DNA from: JAUWOY01 sp034431315
Lineage (GTDB): Bacteria; Chloroflexota; Anaerolineae; VGOG01
Reading direction: 5' to 3'
Assembly: GCA_034431315.1 (NCBI GenBank)
Contig: DAOUDK010000038.1
Location: forward strand, 1-60,287
Length of the DNA: 60,287 bases
This document shows, in pieces, positions 25,397 through 35,545 of the stretch. Below the pieces are notes generated by a model. The model was not told the origin of the DNA. It was given only the letters and a program-made list of their open reading frames with translations, and did no database searches. The position numbers and the translations under genes were made by a program. Each line of letters starts with the position of its first letter. Positions within the stretch are counted from its first letter, which is position 1.

Positions 25397-25436
25397 AGCG
25401 AGGTCAATGCAAATACAAACACTTAGGAAAGGCATC

Positions 25437-26141
25437 ATGAGACTGGAGAAGATCCCTCGTCACATAGGCATCGTTATGGACGGCAACGGGCGTTGGGCCA
25501 GAGAACGAAAATTGCCGCGTTTGCTGGGGCATCGGGCAGGCACGGAGAACACTCGCCGGGTGCTCAGGGCTTGCGGGGAGTTTGGGATCGAAATCGTGAC
25601 CCTCTATGGCTTCTCCACGGAGAACTGGCGGCGACCGAAGACTGAAGTGAAGGGGCTGTTTAGCATTTTCGAGAACGCTATTGACCGGGAGGTGCCGGAA
25701 CTACATCGAAATGGCGTTCGTCTGCGCCATCTTGGCCGCACGGAGAGGTTGCCGGGGAGATTGGTCAAAAAGATAGAGAGCGCGGTGGAGCTGACCAAAG
25801 ACAATGATCGGCTGACCCTTAACCTGGCCTTCAACTATGGGGGGCGGGCCGAGATCGTGGATGCTGCGCGGCGTATCATAGCTGAGGGAATAGCCCCCGC
25901 AGCCATAGACGAAGAGCTCTTTGCCAGCTATCTTTACACCGCCGGCCTGCCCGACCTCGACCTGTTCATTCGCACCGGCGGCGAGATGCGCCTCTCCAAC
26001 TTCCTCCTCTGGCAGACGGCCTACGCTGAGTACTACACCACTCCCACCTACTGGCCCGACTTCGACGAGACAGAGCTTGAGAAAGCCCTGGCGGCCTATA
26101 GCCAGCGGACGAGAAAGTTTGGTAGGCTGATTGAAGAATAG
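25437..26141 (+). CDS. uppS: Undecaprenyl diphosphate synthase
   Basis: 234 residues, normal length. Cis-prenyltransferase motifs: HIGIVMDGNGRWARERKLPR (catalytic Asp), LYGFSTENWRRP, NLAFNYGGRAEIVDA, DLDLFIRTGGEMRLSNFLLW and YAEYYTTPTYWPDF. It makes the C55 carrier lipid used by the WecA-like enzyme just upstream and by peptidoglycan synthesis. ATG 25437 has AGGAAA 8 bases before it; ATG 25407 in the same frame is possible, adding ten residues. The next gene begins inside its end. Confidence 0.93.
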   Translation: MRLEKIPRHIGIVMDGNGRWARERKLPRLLGHRAGTENTRRVLRACGEFGIEIVTLYGFSTENWRRPKTEVKGLFSIFENAIDREVPELHRNGVRLRHLGRTERLPGRLVKKIESAVELTKDNDRLTLNLAFNYGGRAEIVDAARRIIAEGIAPAAIDEELFASYLYTAGLPDLDLFIRTGGEMRLSNFLLWQTAYAEYYTTPTYWPDFDETELEKALAAYSQRTRKFGRLIEE

Positions 26142-26703
26142 AGCCGCGCAAGAAGCAGCGCAAAGAAAGAAAATATATCAACGACTTGGGGCGGTGGTGT
26201 TCGCTGTCGCCATCACCTTGGCTATCGCTGCCTTTCGCAATGAGCTAGCCCGTTTTGAGCGCTATGGCTATCCTGGTGTTTTTTTGGTCAGTTTGCTGGG
26301 AAACGCCACTGTGGTTTTTCCCGCCCCTAGCCTGGCCGTGGTTTTCGGTATGGGCGGGGTGCTGAATCCCCTCCTCGTGGGGCTGGTAGCTGGCGTCGGC
26401 GAGGCCCTGGGTGAGCTGACGGGTTACCTGGCCGGCTATGGGGGGCAAGCCGTGATCGAGGACTGGAAGATGTACGAGCGGCTGGAGAGCTGGATGCAGC
26501 GCAATGGGGTTGCTACCATCTTCGCCCTATCGTTGATCCCCAACCTCTTCTTCGATCTGGCCGGCATTGCCGCCGGGGCGATGCGCTTCCCCTTGGGGAT
26601 TTTCCTCTTGATCTGTTGGCTGGGCAAGACCATAAAGACCCTATGCGTCGCCTTCGCTGGAGCTTACTCCATCGGCTTCATCGAAAGGTTGTTAGGCGGT
26701 TGA
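26131..26703 (+). CDS. VTT-domain (DedA/TVP38-like) membrane protein
   Basis: 190 residues with an amino TM segment and a VTT core: YGYPGVFLVSLLGNATVVFP, GEALGELTGYLAGYGGQ, then FALSLIPNLFFDLAGIAAGA. The P-x-P-re-entrant and G-x-x-x-G features match DedA/SNARE-associated proteins, some of which recycle undecaprenyl phosphate. Placed directly after uppS (TTG start overlapping by 11 bases), such a role is attractive but inferred. The TTG start (26131) is required because no ATG lies early in the frame. Confidence 0.8.
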   Translation: MKNRAAQEAAQRKKIYQRLGAVVFAVAITLAIAAFRNELARFERYGYPGVFLVSLLGNATVVFPAPSLAVVFGMGGVLNPLLVGLVAGVGEALGELTGYLAGYGGQAVIEDWKMYERLESWMQRNGVATIFALSLIPNLFFDLAGIAAGAMRFPLGIFLLICWLGKTIKTLCVAFAGAYSIGFIERLLGG

Positions 26704-26744
26704 CATTTTCTGGGATATGGGTTAGAATCATTAAAGAGGCAGGG

Positions 26745-27089
26745 ATGGCAAGCAAATACTTTCCGCCTGGATGGGATGAAGAACGAGTGCGTCGAGTTCT
26801 TGCCCACTACGAGGCTCAAATAGAAGAGGAGGCTGTCACTGAAGATGAGAGAGCTTTTGCCGAAGGAAACCAAACCATTAAAGATTTGGAGGTGTTACTA
26901 ATGAGGGCTGTGGTGAAAGAAGAGACAATCCAGTTAATCGAAATGATGCCAGATGACTGTACAGTAGAAGACATCCTCTACGAGCTATATCTCAAGCAAA
27001 AAGTCGACAAAGGCCTTCAGGATATTAGAGAAGGACGGGTCATGGAACACGAAGAGGTTCAGCAGAGGATATCCAAGTGGTCAAGGTAG
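26745..27089 (+). CDS. Putative antitoxin, hybrid of two small antitoxin types
   Basis: 114 residues. The first ~40 (KYFPPGWDEERVRRVLAHYE) match a common small antitoxin type of cyanobacteria and Chloroflexota. The second half (VVKEETIQLIEMMPDDCTVE, ...ILYELYLKQKVDKGLQDIREG) matches the usual partner of ParE-like toxins. An internal start at about 26901 (MRAVVKEETIQ) would yield the second half alone. The frame overlaps the toxin start by 13 bases. I read it as a joined pair of antitoxin fragments; the second half should neutralise the neighbour. Confidence 0.65.
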   Translation: MASKYFPPGWDEERVRRVLAHYEAQIEEEAVTEDERAFAEGNQTIKDLEVLLMRAVVKEETIQLIEMMPDDCTVEDILYELYLKQKVDKGLQDIREGRVMEHEEVQQRISKWSR

Positions 27090-27391
27090 TCTGGTCTGAC
27101 AGTGCTGTTGCTGATCTGGAATCCGTCGTGGAGTACATCGCGCAAGATTCGGAGCACTACGCTGCCGCCTTTGCCGAGAAAGTACTTGAGACTGTGGAGA
27201 AGCTTGGTACTTTTCCGAGAATTGGCCGGGTGGTCCCTGAGTACAACAGGGAAGATCTTCGCGAACTTATTTTTCAGAACTACCGGATCATCTACAAAGT
27301 AGAACCAGAACGGGTCGCTATCGCTGCAATCGTCCGTGCAAGCAGGGATTTGATGCGCTGGTATCCACCTGAAGCGTGGGACGTCGTTTAG
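27077..27391 (+). CDS. RelE/ParE-type toxin
   Basis: 104 residues from GTG 27077. The ParE pattern is clear: VWSDSAVADLESVVEYIA, FPRIGRVVPEYNREDLREL, IFQNYRIIYKVEPERVAIAA and a carboxyl arginine (VRASRDLMRW). It overlaps the antitoxin gene by 13 bases, giving coupled translation. Predicted gyrase or ribosome poison, restrained by the upstream protein. Confidence 0.85.
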   Translation: MVKVVWSDSAVADLESVVEYIAQDSEHYAAAFAEKVLETVEKLGTFPRIGRVVPEYNREDLRELIFQNYRIIYKVEPERVAIAAIVRASRDLMRWYPPEAWDVV

Positions 27392-27405
27392 CAAATGGGT
27401 TGTCG

Positions 27406-27543
27406 CTCCTGGCCTACTACTGGGATCATCAGGAAGAACTCGACTGGGACATTGAGCGGCGGCTTCAGTTTGTTGATCAGATTCGGCGAGCGATGGAGCC
27501 CTCACCCCTTGTGGCTCGACTGCGGGTCAAGGGGCTGATCTGA
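27406..27543 (+). pseudogene. Carboxyl-end remnant of a DUF433-type protein
   Basis: Forty-five codons ending at TGA 27541-27543 read LLAYYWDHQEELDWDIERRL then QFVDQIRRA...VARLRVKGLI. This is the typical helical tail of DUF433 antitoxins of cyanobacteria and Chloroflexota. The front half is absent. It abuts the T-box leader. Confidence 0.6.
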
Positions 27544-27738
27544 AAGAACCGATAAGCAAAAGACGATGAACAGGAGGAGTAAGCGAGTCGGACCTGGTAG
27601 AGAAGAGGAGCCGTGGGCTGAAAGCTCCTCGCAGGGATGCCCGCCGAAGGTCGCCTGGGAGTCTATTGGCTGATGGCAGATGGCCCACAGCCTCTGCAGT
27701 AGGTCAGTACGGGCAAGCCCGTTACAGCGGAAGGAGTG

Positions 27739-27904
27739 GTCAACGGATACATAGGATCAGTAGATCCAATTTTGCTCGGCCTGGATCGCCAGGTCCAGGC
27801 CAAAAGCGGGGATTTGGCAATCCCCTCAGAGCAATTTTGGATCCACTGAGGATAACGGATTTCTCCGAAGAGCGAATCCGTTTATCCGTTACATATCCGT
27901 TGAC
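27739..27904. repeat. Inverted-repeat element inside the T-box leader
   Basis: A perfect 11-base inverted repeat (GTCAACGGATA at 27739-27749 and TATCCGTTGAC at 27894-27904) bounds the element. Inside are a further imperfect ~25-base pair and the 62-bp cloverleaf copy at 27772-27834, plus a GGATAACGGATT/AATCCGTTTATCC hairpin. It has no coding capacity. Confidence 0.75.
27772..27834. repeat. 62-bp cloverleaf repeat, copy 1
   Basis: Outer TTGCTC/GAGCAA pair encloses two hairpins: GGCCTGGATC with GGTCCAGGCC, and GGGGATT with AATCCCC. Matches the copies at 39797, 47011 and 48579 in layout; see 48579 for the closest sequence (inverted). Confidence 0.82.
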
Positions 27905-27928
27905 AAGCAAGGTGGTACCACGGGAGGT

Positions 27929-27966
27929 GAGCCTCTCTCGTCCTTGACGGGAGGGGCTCTTTGGTT
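27929..27966 (+). terminator. T-box terminator
   Basis: GAGCCTCTCTCG (27929-27940) pairs with CGGGAGGGGCTC (27948-27959), followed by TCTTTGGTTT. The left arm overlaps the downstream side of the T-box antiterminator, as needed for the switch. Confidence 0.8.
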
Positions 27967-27986
27967 TACTGTGGGGATGGCCAAAA

Positions 27987-28015
27987 TTGACAAATCAGGC
28001 GACTTCCCCTATAAT
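27987..28015 (+). promoter_or_regulatory. Consensus sigma-70 promoter for vapBC (and perhaps valS)
   Basis: TTGACA at 27987-27992, a 17-base spacer and TATAAT at 28010-28015: a perfect match to the housekeeping consensus. It lies after the T-box terminator, so transcripts from here escape T-box control. Confidence 0.85.
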
Positions 28016-28020
28016 TCATG

Positions 28021-28036
28021 TGCCACTATGGTGGCA
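28021..28036. promoter_or_regulatory. Palindromic operator candidate at the vapB promoter
   Basis: TGCCACTATGGTGGCA, a perfect 6-base inverted repeat with a 4-base centre, starts 5 bases after the -10 box at the transcription start. Placement fits an antitoxin autorepression site. The same half-site occurs at 51188-51202. Confidence 0.6.
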
Positions 28037-28059
28037 ATCCCTAGATGGAGGTGATCAAA

Positions 28060-28386
28060 ATGGAAACGGCTAAACTAACGGTACGCTTGCCCAGACAACT
28101 TCACCAAACCCTGCGGGAACGGGCGGTGCGATCGGCGCAGTCGCTGAACAAGGTCATCGTCAGTACTCTCTGGCGAGGGTTGGAGCGGAAGGAGACCTCT
28201 CCTCCCTCAGAATATGAGCGCACGATGGCCGCTATCCGCAAGACGGGACTGGTGATGACCCTGGGACCAGAGTGGGACAAGTATATCGAAGATGCTCCGG
28301 ATATGACCGTTGAAGAGCTTCGTGAGGCGCTGAGAGGAGTGTCCCCTCTGTCTGAAGACATCATCGCGGATCGGGGCGAGCGCTGA
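28060..28386 (+). CDS. VapB-like ribbon-helix-helix antitoxin
   Basis: 108 residues from ATG 28060, which has GGAGGTGA 6 bases before it; ATG 28045 overlaps that site. The amino end (KLTVRLPRQLHQTLRERAVR) is a ribbon-helix-helix DNA-binding domain. The rest is acidic (DMTVEELREAL) and should bind the toxin. The following PIN gene overlaps by one base. It probably represses the strong promoter at 27987 through the adjacent palindrome. Confidence 0.8.
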   Translation: METAKLTVRLPRQLHQTLRERAVRSAQSLNKVIVSTLWRGLERKETSPPSEYERTMAAIRKTGLVMTLGPEWDKYIEDAPDMTVEELREALRGVSPLSEDIIADRGER

Positions 28387-28862
28387 TGGCTTCTTTCTAC
28401 TTTGACAGCAGCGCATTGGTCAAATATTACATCACTGAGGTCGGCGCCCACTGGGTGAAGATCTTGGTTGACGATCGAGCCGGTGACGAATGGCGCAACG
28501 CCGTCGCCACTTCATCTCTCAGCGTTGCGGAAGTGGTAGCTGCCTTTACTAAGCGGCGTCGGATGCGCGAGATTTCCGAGGGACTGAAAGCGGCCCTTAT
28601 TTCCCGCTTTCTGAGGGATGGACGCCAACGGTGTATATTGCTTGAAGCGGATAGCACGGTCATTGATACCGCCGTGCAACTCATCCAACGCCATCCCCTG
28701 CGCGCCTATGATGCTGTGCAGTTAGCCACCGCTCTGATCTTGAATAGTGCCTTGATCGCCGATCAGCTACCCCCCCTAACGTTCGTCTCCGCTGACAACG
28801 TTCTCTGCAGAGCGGCGCGGGCGGAGGGGCTGTCATCCGAGAACCCCAACGAGCACGGATAA
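28386..28862 (+). CDS. VapC-like PIN-domain ribonuclease toxin
   Basis: 158 residues. PIN motifs: FYFDSSALVKYYITEVGA (first acidic and Ser/Thr site), a central Glu in SVAEVVAAF, AYDAVQLATAL, and FVSADNVLCRAA. This acidic set is complete for a Mg-dependent ribonuclease. It is coupled to the ribbon-helix-helix partner (TGATG overlap). The gap to valS is only 28 bases, so valS is probably co-transcribed with this pair. Confidence 0.85.
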   Translation: MASFYFDSSALVKYYITEVGAHWVKILVDDRAGDEWRNAVATSSLSVAEVVAAFTKRRRMREISEGLKAALISRFLRDGRQRCILLEADSTVIDTAVQLIQRHPLRAYDAVQLATALILNSALIADQLPPLTFVSADNVLCRAARAEGLSSENPNEHG

Positions 28863-28890
28863 CCGAGCAATCTTTTAGGAGGCATCTATC

Positions 28891-31692
<2,802 letters not shown>

Positions 31693-31749
31693 GGATGGAG
31701 TCCCTGTCCCGATGGCGGGAATGTCATTGGATAGCGTGAGGGGAGAACC

Positions 31750-33009
31750 ATGATCCAAGCTGACCTTCTCATCCACAGCGCCACCCAACTCCTTACCCTC
31801 GCCTCCGAGGGCCCCAAGCGCGGGGCGGCGATGGGAGAGCTGGGCATTATTGAGAACGGGGCGGTGGCTGTCAAGGATGGCCTCATCGCCCTGGTGGGAC
31901 CGACGTCGGCGGTGCGGAGGCAGGTCACGGCCGCCGAGGAGATAGACGCTTCCGGCAAGGTAGTCATGCCTGGCTTCGTTGATCCCCACACCCACCTGGT
32001 CTTCGCCGGCGACCGGGCGGGGGAGTTCGAGCAGCGGGTCAAGGGGGCCACTTATTTGGAAATCATGGCCGCCGGCGGGGGGATCATGTCCACCGTGCGA
32101 GTCAGCCGGGCGGCCAGTGTGGAGCAACTGGCGGAGGAGAGCCGGGCGCGGCTGGATCGGATGCTGGCCCACGGCACCACTACCGCCGAGGCCAAGACCG
32201 GCTACGGCCTGGACGTCGAGAACGAGCTCAAGATGCTGGAGGCCATCCGCCGCCTGGACGCCGAGCACCCTGTGGATCTGGTCCCCACTTTCATGAGCGC
32301 CCACGCGGTGCCCACCGAATACCAGGGCTGCGCTGATGAGTACGTGGACCTGGTCGTCGAGGAGATGCTGCCGATGGTCAAATCCCAAATCTCAAATCCC
32401 AAATCCCGAATTTTCTGCGACGTCTTCTGCGACGAGGGGGCCTTCACCCTGGAGCAGTCGCGGCGAGTGCTGGAGGCAGCGCGAGTCCTGGGCTTCGGGC
32501 TGAAGATCCACGCGGACGAGTTCAAGCCGCTGGGGGGCACGAGGATGGCTGTGGAGTTGGGGGCAATCTCGGCCGACCACCTGGTCTACACCCCCGACGA
32601 CGAGATCAAGCTGCTGGCGAAATCAAACACCGTCGCCGTGGCCCTGCCGGGCACACCCTTCGGCCTGGGGCGCCACGAGTACACCCCCGCCCGGCGGATC
32701 ATTGACTCCGGAGGCGCTTTGGCCCTGGCCACCGACCTGAACCCTGGCACTTGCTGGTGCGAGTCCATGCCACTGATCATGGCCCTGGCCTGCCGCTTCA
32801 TGAAGATGTCCCCAGCTGAAGCCATCGCCGCTGCTACCATCAACGCCGCCCACGCCGTCGGGTTGGGCCACCGGGTGGGGAGTCTGGAGGTCGGCAAGAA
32901 GGCCGACGTCCTCGTCCTTGATATTCCCGACTATCGCCATCTGCCCTATCGCTTCGGTGTCAACCTGGTGGATAGGGTGATAAAGGGCGGCGAGTCGGTT
33001 GTGCCCTAA
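31750..33009 (+). CDS. hutI: Imidazolonepropionase
   Basis: 419 residues, normal length for HutI, the third enzyme of histidine breakdown (opens 4-imidazolone-5-propanoate). Amidohydrolase metal motif GFVDPHTHLVFAGDRAGEFE, KTGYGLDVENELKML, HADEFKPLGGTRMAVELGAI and ATDLNPGTCWCESMP are diagnostic. A heptamer array at 32379-32413 writes residues about 210-221 (KSQISNPKSRIF) just before FCDVFCDEGAF, where relatives have a normal helix; activity may survive because the catalytic strands are intact. RBS GGGGAGAACC at 31740. No other hut genes are in the window. Confidence 0.93.
   Translation: MIQADLLIHSATQLLTLASEGPKRGAAMGELGIIENGAVAVKDGLIALVGPTSAVRRQVTAAEEIDASGKVVMPGFVDPHTHLVFAGDRAGEFEQRVKGATYLEIMAAGGGIMSTVRVSRAASVEQLAEESRARLDRMLAHGTTTAEAKTGYGLDVENELKMLEAIRRLDAEHPVDLVPTFMSAHAVPTEYQGCADEYVDLVVEEMLPMVKSQISNPKSRIFCDVFCDEGAFTLEQSRRVLEAARVLGFGLKIHADEFKPLGGTRMAVELGAISADHLVYTPDDEIKLLAKSNTVAVALPGTPFGLGRHEYTPARRIIDSGGALALATDLNPGTCWCESMPLIMALACRFMKMSPAEAIAAATINAAHAVGLGHRVGSLEVGKKADVLVLDIPDYRHLPYRFGVNLVDRVIKGGESVVP
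32379..32413 (+). repeat. CAAATCC heptamer array inside hutI
   Basis: Five 7-base units (CAAATCC, CAAATCT, CAAATCC, CAAATCC, CGAATTT) in frame. Confidence 0.88.
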
Positions 33010-33064
33010 CTTGACGAAATCGCCAAAGTCAATTACAATGACACCTGATTTAGCTTGAAGATGG

Positions 33065-33161
33065 AGAAACCAGGTTTTTCTCTGTCTGAGCAATTAGATC
33101 GTTGCTTTTGGGATCTACTGGGGCGCGAAAAAGTTCTTACAACACCCAAAAACCTGGTTTC
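33065..33161. repeat. Inverted-repeat element between hutI and ffh
   Basis: GAAACCAGGTTTTT (33065-33078) and its exact complement AAAAACCTGGTTTC (33148-33161) enclose about 69 bases. No gene lies inside. The arms resemble the AAACCCGTTTT arms of the element at 2977-3131. ffh starts 27 bases later. Confidence 0.75.
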
Positions 33162-33188
33162 CGATTAGCTTGAGGAGATGATTACCGA

Positions 33189-34517
33189 ATGTTTGAGAAT
33201 CTGACGGATAAGCTGCAAAAGGTCTTCGACAAACTGGCCAAGCGGGGCAAGCTCTCCGAGGGCGACGTTGACGCTGCCATGCGCGAGGTGCGGCTGGCTC
33301 TGTTGGAGGCCGACGTCAACTACAAAGTGGTCAAGGACTTCGTGGCCAGGGTGCGCGAGCGAGCTGTCGGTGCCGAGGTGATGAAGACCATCACGCCGGC
33401 CCAGCAGGTGGTCAAGATCGTCAACGAGGAGCTGATCAAGACCCTGGGCGAACCCAGCAAGCTCGACTTATCGGGCTCGCCGCCTCACGTCATCATGTTG
33501 GTGGGGCTCCAGGGATCGGGCAAGACGACTACGGCGGCCAAGCTGGCTCTGAGGCTGCGCAAGTCCGGCCATCGCCCCCTCCTGGTGGCCGCCGACCCCC
33601 GCCGGCCAGCCGCGGTGACTCAGTTGGAGGTGCTGGGGAAGCAGTTGGACATCCCCGTCTATCAAGAAGGCACCAAAGTGCCTCCGCCGAAGGTCTGCGC
33701 CAACGCCGTCCGGCGGGCCGAGGAGACCGCCCGTAGCACTGTCATCCTGGACACCGGCGGACGGTTGCACATTGACGAGGAGCTGATGCAGGAGCTGGCG
33801 GAGATCAAGAAGAAGGTCTCGCCCCAGGAGGTGCTGCTGGTAGCCGACGCCATGACGGGCCAGGACGCTGTGCGGGCGGCGAGTGACTTTGACCAGCGGG
33901 TGGGCTTGACGGGCCTGATCCTGACCAAGGCCGACGGCGACGCCCGTGGCGGGGCGGCCATTTCTATTCGCTCCGTGACCGGCGTGCCCATCAAATTTCT
34001 GGGCGTGGGCGAGAAGACCGATGCCCTGGAGCCTTTCCATCCCGACCGCCTGGCCTCGCGCATCCTGGGCATGGGCGATGTTCTCAGTCTGATCGAGAGG
34101 GCGGAGGCAACCCTGGATGAGGAGCAAGCTCTGGCTATGGGCAGAAAGCTGGCCAAGGGCGAATTCGACCTGGAGGACTTCCGGCAGCAACTACGCGAGG
34201 TCAAGAAGATGGGGCCGCTGAGTCAGATATTGGACATGATCCCTGGCTTTTCCCAGGTCAGCCAGCAAGTGTCGCCAGAGGTCACCGACCAGCAGATGAA
34301 GCGGGTCGAGGCCATCGTCAACTCCATGACCCTGGAAGAGCGCCACGATCCCAAGATCATCAACGCCAGCCGCAAGCGGCGTATTGCGCGGGGCTCCGGC
34401 ACCACCGTCCAGGAGATCAATCAGCTCCTGGGCCAGTTCCGCCAGATGCAGCGCATGATGAAGCAGATAACTAGCGGGCGGGGCCCGTTTTCGATGTTGA
34501 GGCAGTTGGGTGGTTGA
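33189..34517 (+). CDS. ffh: Signal recognition particle GTPase Ffh
   Basis: 442 residues. Helical N domain; G domain with GLQGSGKTTTAAKLA (G1), DPRRPAAVTQLE, and TKADGDARGGAAIS; methionine-bearing M domain (GPLSQILDMIPGF, then QMQRMMKQ) that binds 4.5S RNA and signal peptides. The G3 motif reads DTGGR, where nearly all SRP GTPases have DTAGR. Ffh delivers nascent membrane proteins to FtsY. It heads the block leading to rpsP. ATG 33189 follows GAGGAGATGATTACCGA. Confidence 0.95.
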   Translation: MFENLTDKLQKVFDKLAKRGKLSEGDVDAAMREVRLALLEADVNYKVVKDFVARVRERAVGAEVMKTITPAQQVVKIVNEELIKTLGEPSKLDLSGSPPHVIMLVGLQGSGKTTTAAKLALRLRKSGHRPLLVAADPRRPAAVTQLEVLGKQLDIPVYQEGTKVPPPKVCANAVRRAEETARSTVILDTGGRLHIDEELMQELAEIKKKVSPQEVLLVADAMTGQDAVRAASDFDQRVGLTGLILTKADGDARGGAAISIRSVTGVPIKFLGVGEKTDALEPFHPDRLASRILGMGDVLSLIERAEATLDEEQALAMGRKLAKGEFDLEDFRQQLREVKKMGPLSQILDMIPGFSQVSQQVSPEVTDQQMKRVEAIVNSMTLEERHDPKIINASRKRRIARGSGTTVQEINQLLGQFRQMQRMMKQITSGRGPFSMLRQLGG

Positions 34518-34527
34518 GGGGGTTATG

Positions 34528-35472
34528 ATGAACAAAGATAAAGCGATCCAAGTGCAGGATTTGCACAAGAACTTCGGCGACGTCTACGCCGTGCAGGGCG
34601 TCAGCTTCGACGTGCGGGCGGGCGAGATATTCAGCCTGCTGGGGCCCAACGGCGCGGGCAAGAGCACCATCATCTCCATGCTCGCCTGCCTGCTGGAGCC
34701 GACCCAGGGGGACGCGCTGGTGATGGGCCACTCCATCCTGCACGATCCGATGGCGGTAAAGGCGGCCATCGGTGTCATCCCGCAGGACATCGCGCTCTAC
34801 GAAGACCTCTCTGCCCGCGAGAACCTGAACTTCTGGGGCAAGATGTATGGCCTGCGCGGCGCCGCGCTTCGCCAGCGGGTGGGCGAGGTGCTGGAAGTAA
34901 TCGGCCTGACCGAACGCCAGAAGGGACGGGTGGGCAAGTTCTCCGGCGGGATGAAACGGCGGCTGAACATCGGCATCGCGCTGCTGCACAAACCCCAGGT
35001 CATCATCATGGACGAGCCAACAGTGGGCATTGATCCCCAGACCCGGCGCAACATCCTGGACAACGTCAAGGAACTCAACCAGCAGGGGATGACCGTCCTC
35101 TACACCACCCACTACATGGAAGAGGCCCAGGAGCTCTCTGACCACATCGCCATCATGGACCAGGGCAAAGTGATCGCCCAGGGCACGCACGACGAGCTGG
35201 TCAAGATCGTGGGCGAGATGGATCGAATTGACCTGACCATCAACGTCGAGTCGGGTCGGGTGCTGGAGCAGTGGCAGGCGACCGAGGGAGTGCACCAGGT
35301 TTCTGCTGAGAATGGTGAACTCACACTCTTGGTAGACGACAGCAACGTCGTCCTGCCGCGCCTGTTTGAGTCGGCCACCCAGGCGGGGGTGCGCATCACC
35401 TCGGTGGAGATTCAGGAGCCCAACCTGGAGGCGGTGTTCTTGCACCTGACGGGCCGGGCGTTGCGGGATTAG
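34528..35472 (+). CDS. ABC-2 type exporter ATPase
   Basis: 314 residues. Walker A GPNGAGKST, Q-loop in IGVIPQDIALYEDLSAREN, signature KFSGGMKRRLNIG, Walker B VIIMDEPTVGIDPQ and a H-loop in LYTTHYMEEAQEL make a complete DrrA/NatA-like nucleotide-binding protein. The carboxyl end (about 230-314) is the small regulatory domain of this subgroup. ATG 34528 follows GAGGGGG at the end of ffh, 10 bases after the ffh stop. Two permease genes follow, so the exporter is ATPase plus two different ABC-2 subunits. Substrate unknown (drug, lipid or ion). Confidence 0.9.
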   Translation: MNKDKAIQVQDLHKNFGDVYAVQGVSFDVRAGEIFSLLGPNGAGKSTIISMLACLLEPTQGDALVMGHSILHDPMAVKAAIGVIPQDIALYEDLSARENLNFWGKMYGLRGAALRQRVGEVLEVIGLTERQKGRVGKFSGGMKRRLNIGIALLHKPQVIIMDEPTVGIDPQTRRNILDNVKELNQQGMTVLYTTHYMEEAQELSDHIAIMDQGKVIAQGTHDELVKIVGEMDRIDLTINVESGRVLEQWQATEGVHQVSAENGELTLLVDDSNVVLPRLFESATQAGVRITSVEIQEPNLEAVFLHLTGRALRD

Positions 35473-35474
35473 AA

Positions 35475-35528
35475 CGTATTCCGTATTTCGTATATTGTTT
35501 CTACGGAATACGCAACACGCAATACGTA
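35475..35528. repeat. Facing heptamer arrays (CGTATTC / TACGCAA)
   Basis: Three 7-base units CGTATTC, CGTATTT, CGTATAT face four inverted units TACGGAA, TACGCAA, CACGCAA, TACGTAG around TGTTTC. The two arms can pair. It fills the gap between the ATPase and the first permease. Confidence 0.8.
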
Positions 35529-35545
35529 GGGGGAAGAGACCACCC

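Larger units (their letters stand above)
27551..27966 (+). promoter_or_regulatory. T-box leader (tRNA-sensing), interrupted by a repeat element
   Basis: The start GACGATGAACAGGAGGAGTA (27566 on) and the distal GCCCGCCGAAGGTCGCCTGG match Stem I of T-box leaders. AGTAGGTCAGTACGGGCAAG resembles the Stem III region. The invariant antiterminator core AAGGTGGTACCACGG is at 27909-27923, followed by a terminator. T-boxes bind an uncharged tRNA and stop termination. I cannot fix the specifier: TGC at 27695-27697 and GTC (Val) at 27703-27705 both lie in the likely stretch. An inserted 166-base repeat (27739-27904) separates Stem I/III from the antiterminator. The natural target would be valS at 28891, but a toxin-antitoxin pair with its own promoter lies between. 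Confidence 0.8.

Noticed and set aside
27702..27706. GTC as a firm valine specifier of the T-box
   Set aside because: The specifier loop cannot be folded with confidence by eye; TGC at 27695 is equally well placed, so the amino acid is left open.
34510..34527. Upstream GTG start for the ABC-2 ATPase
   Set aside because: It lies inside ffh and before the GAGGGGG site; ATG 34528 fits the family start.
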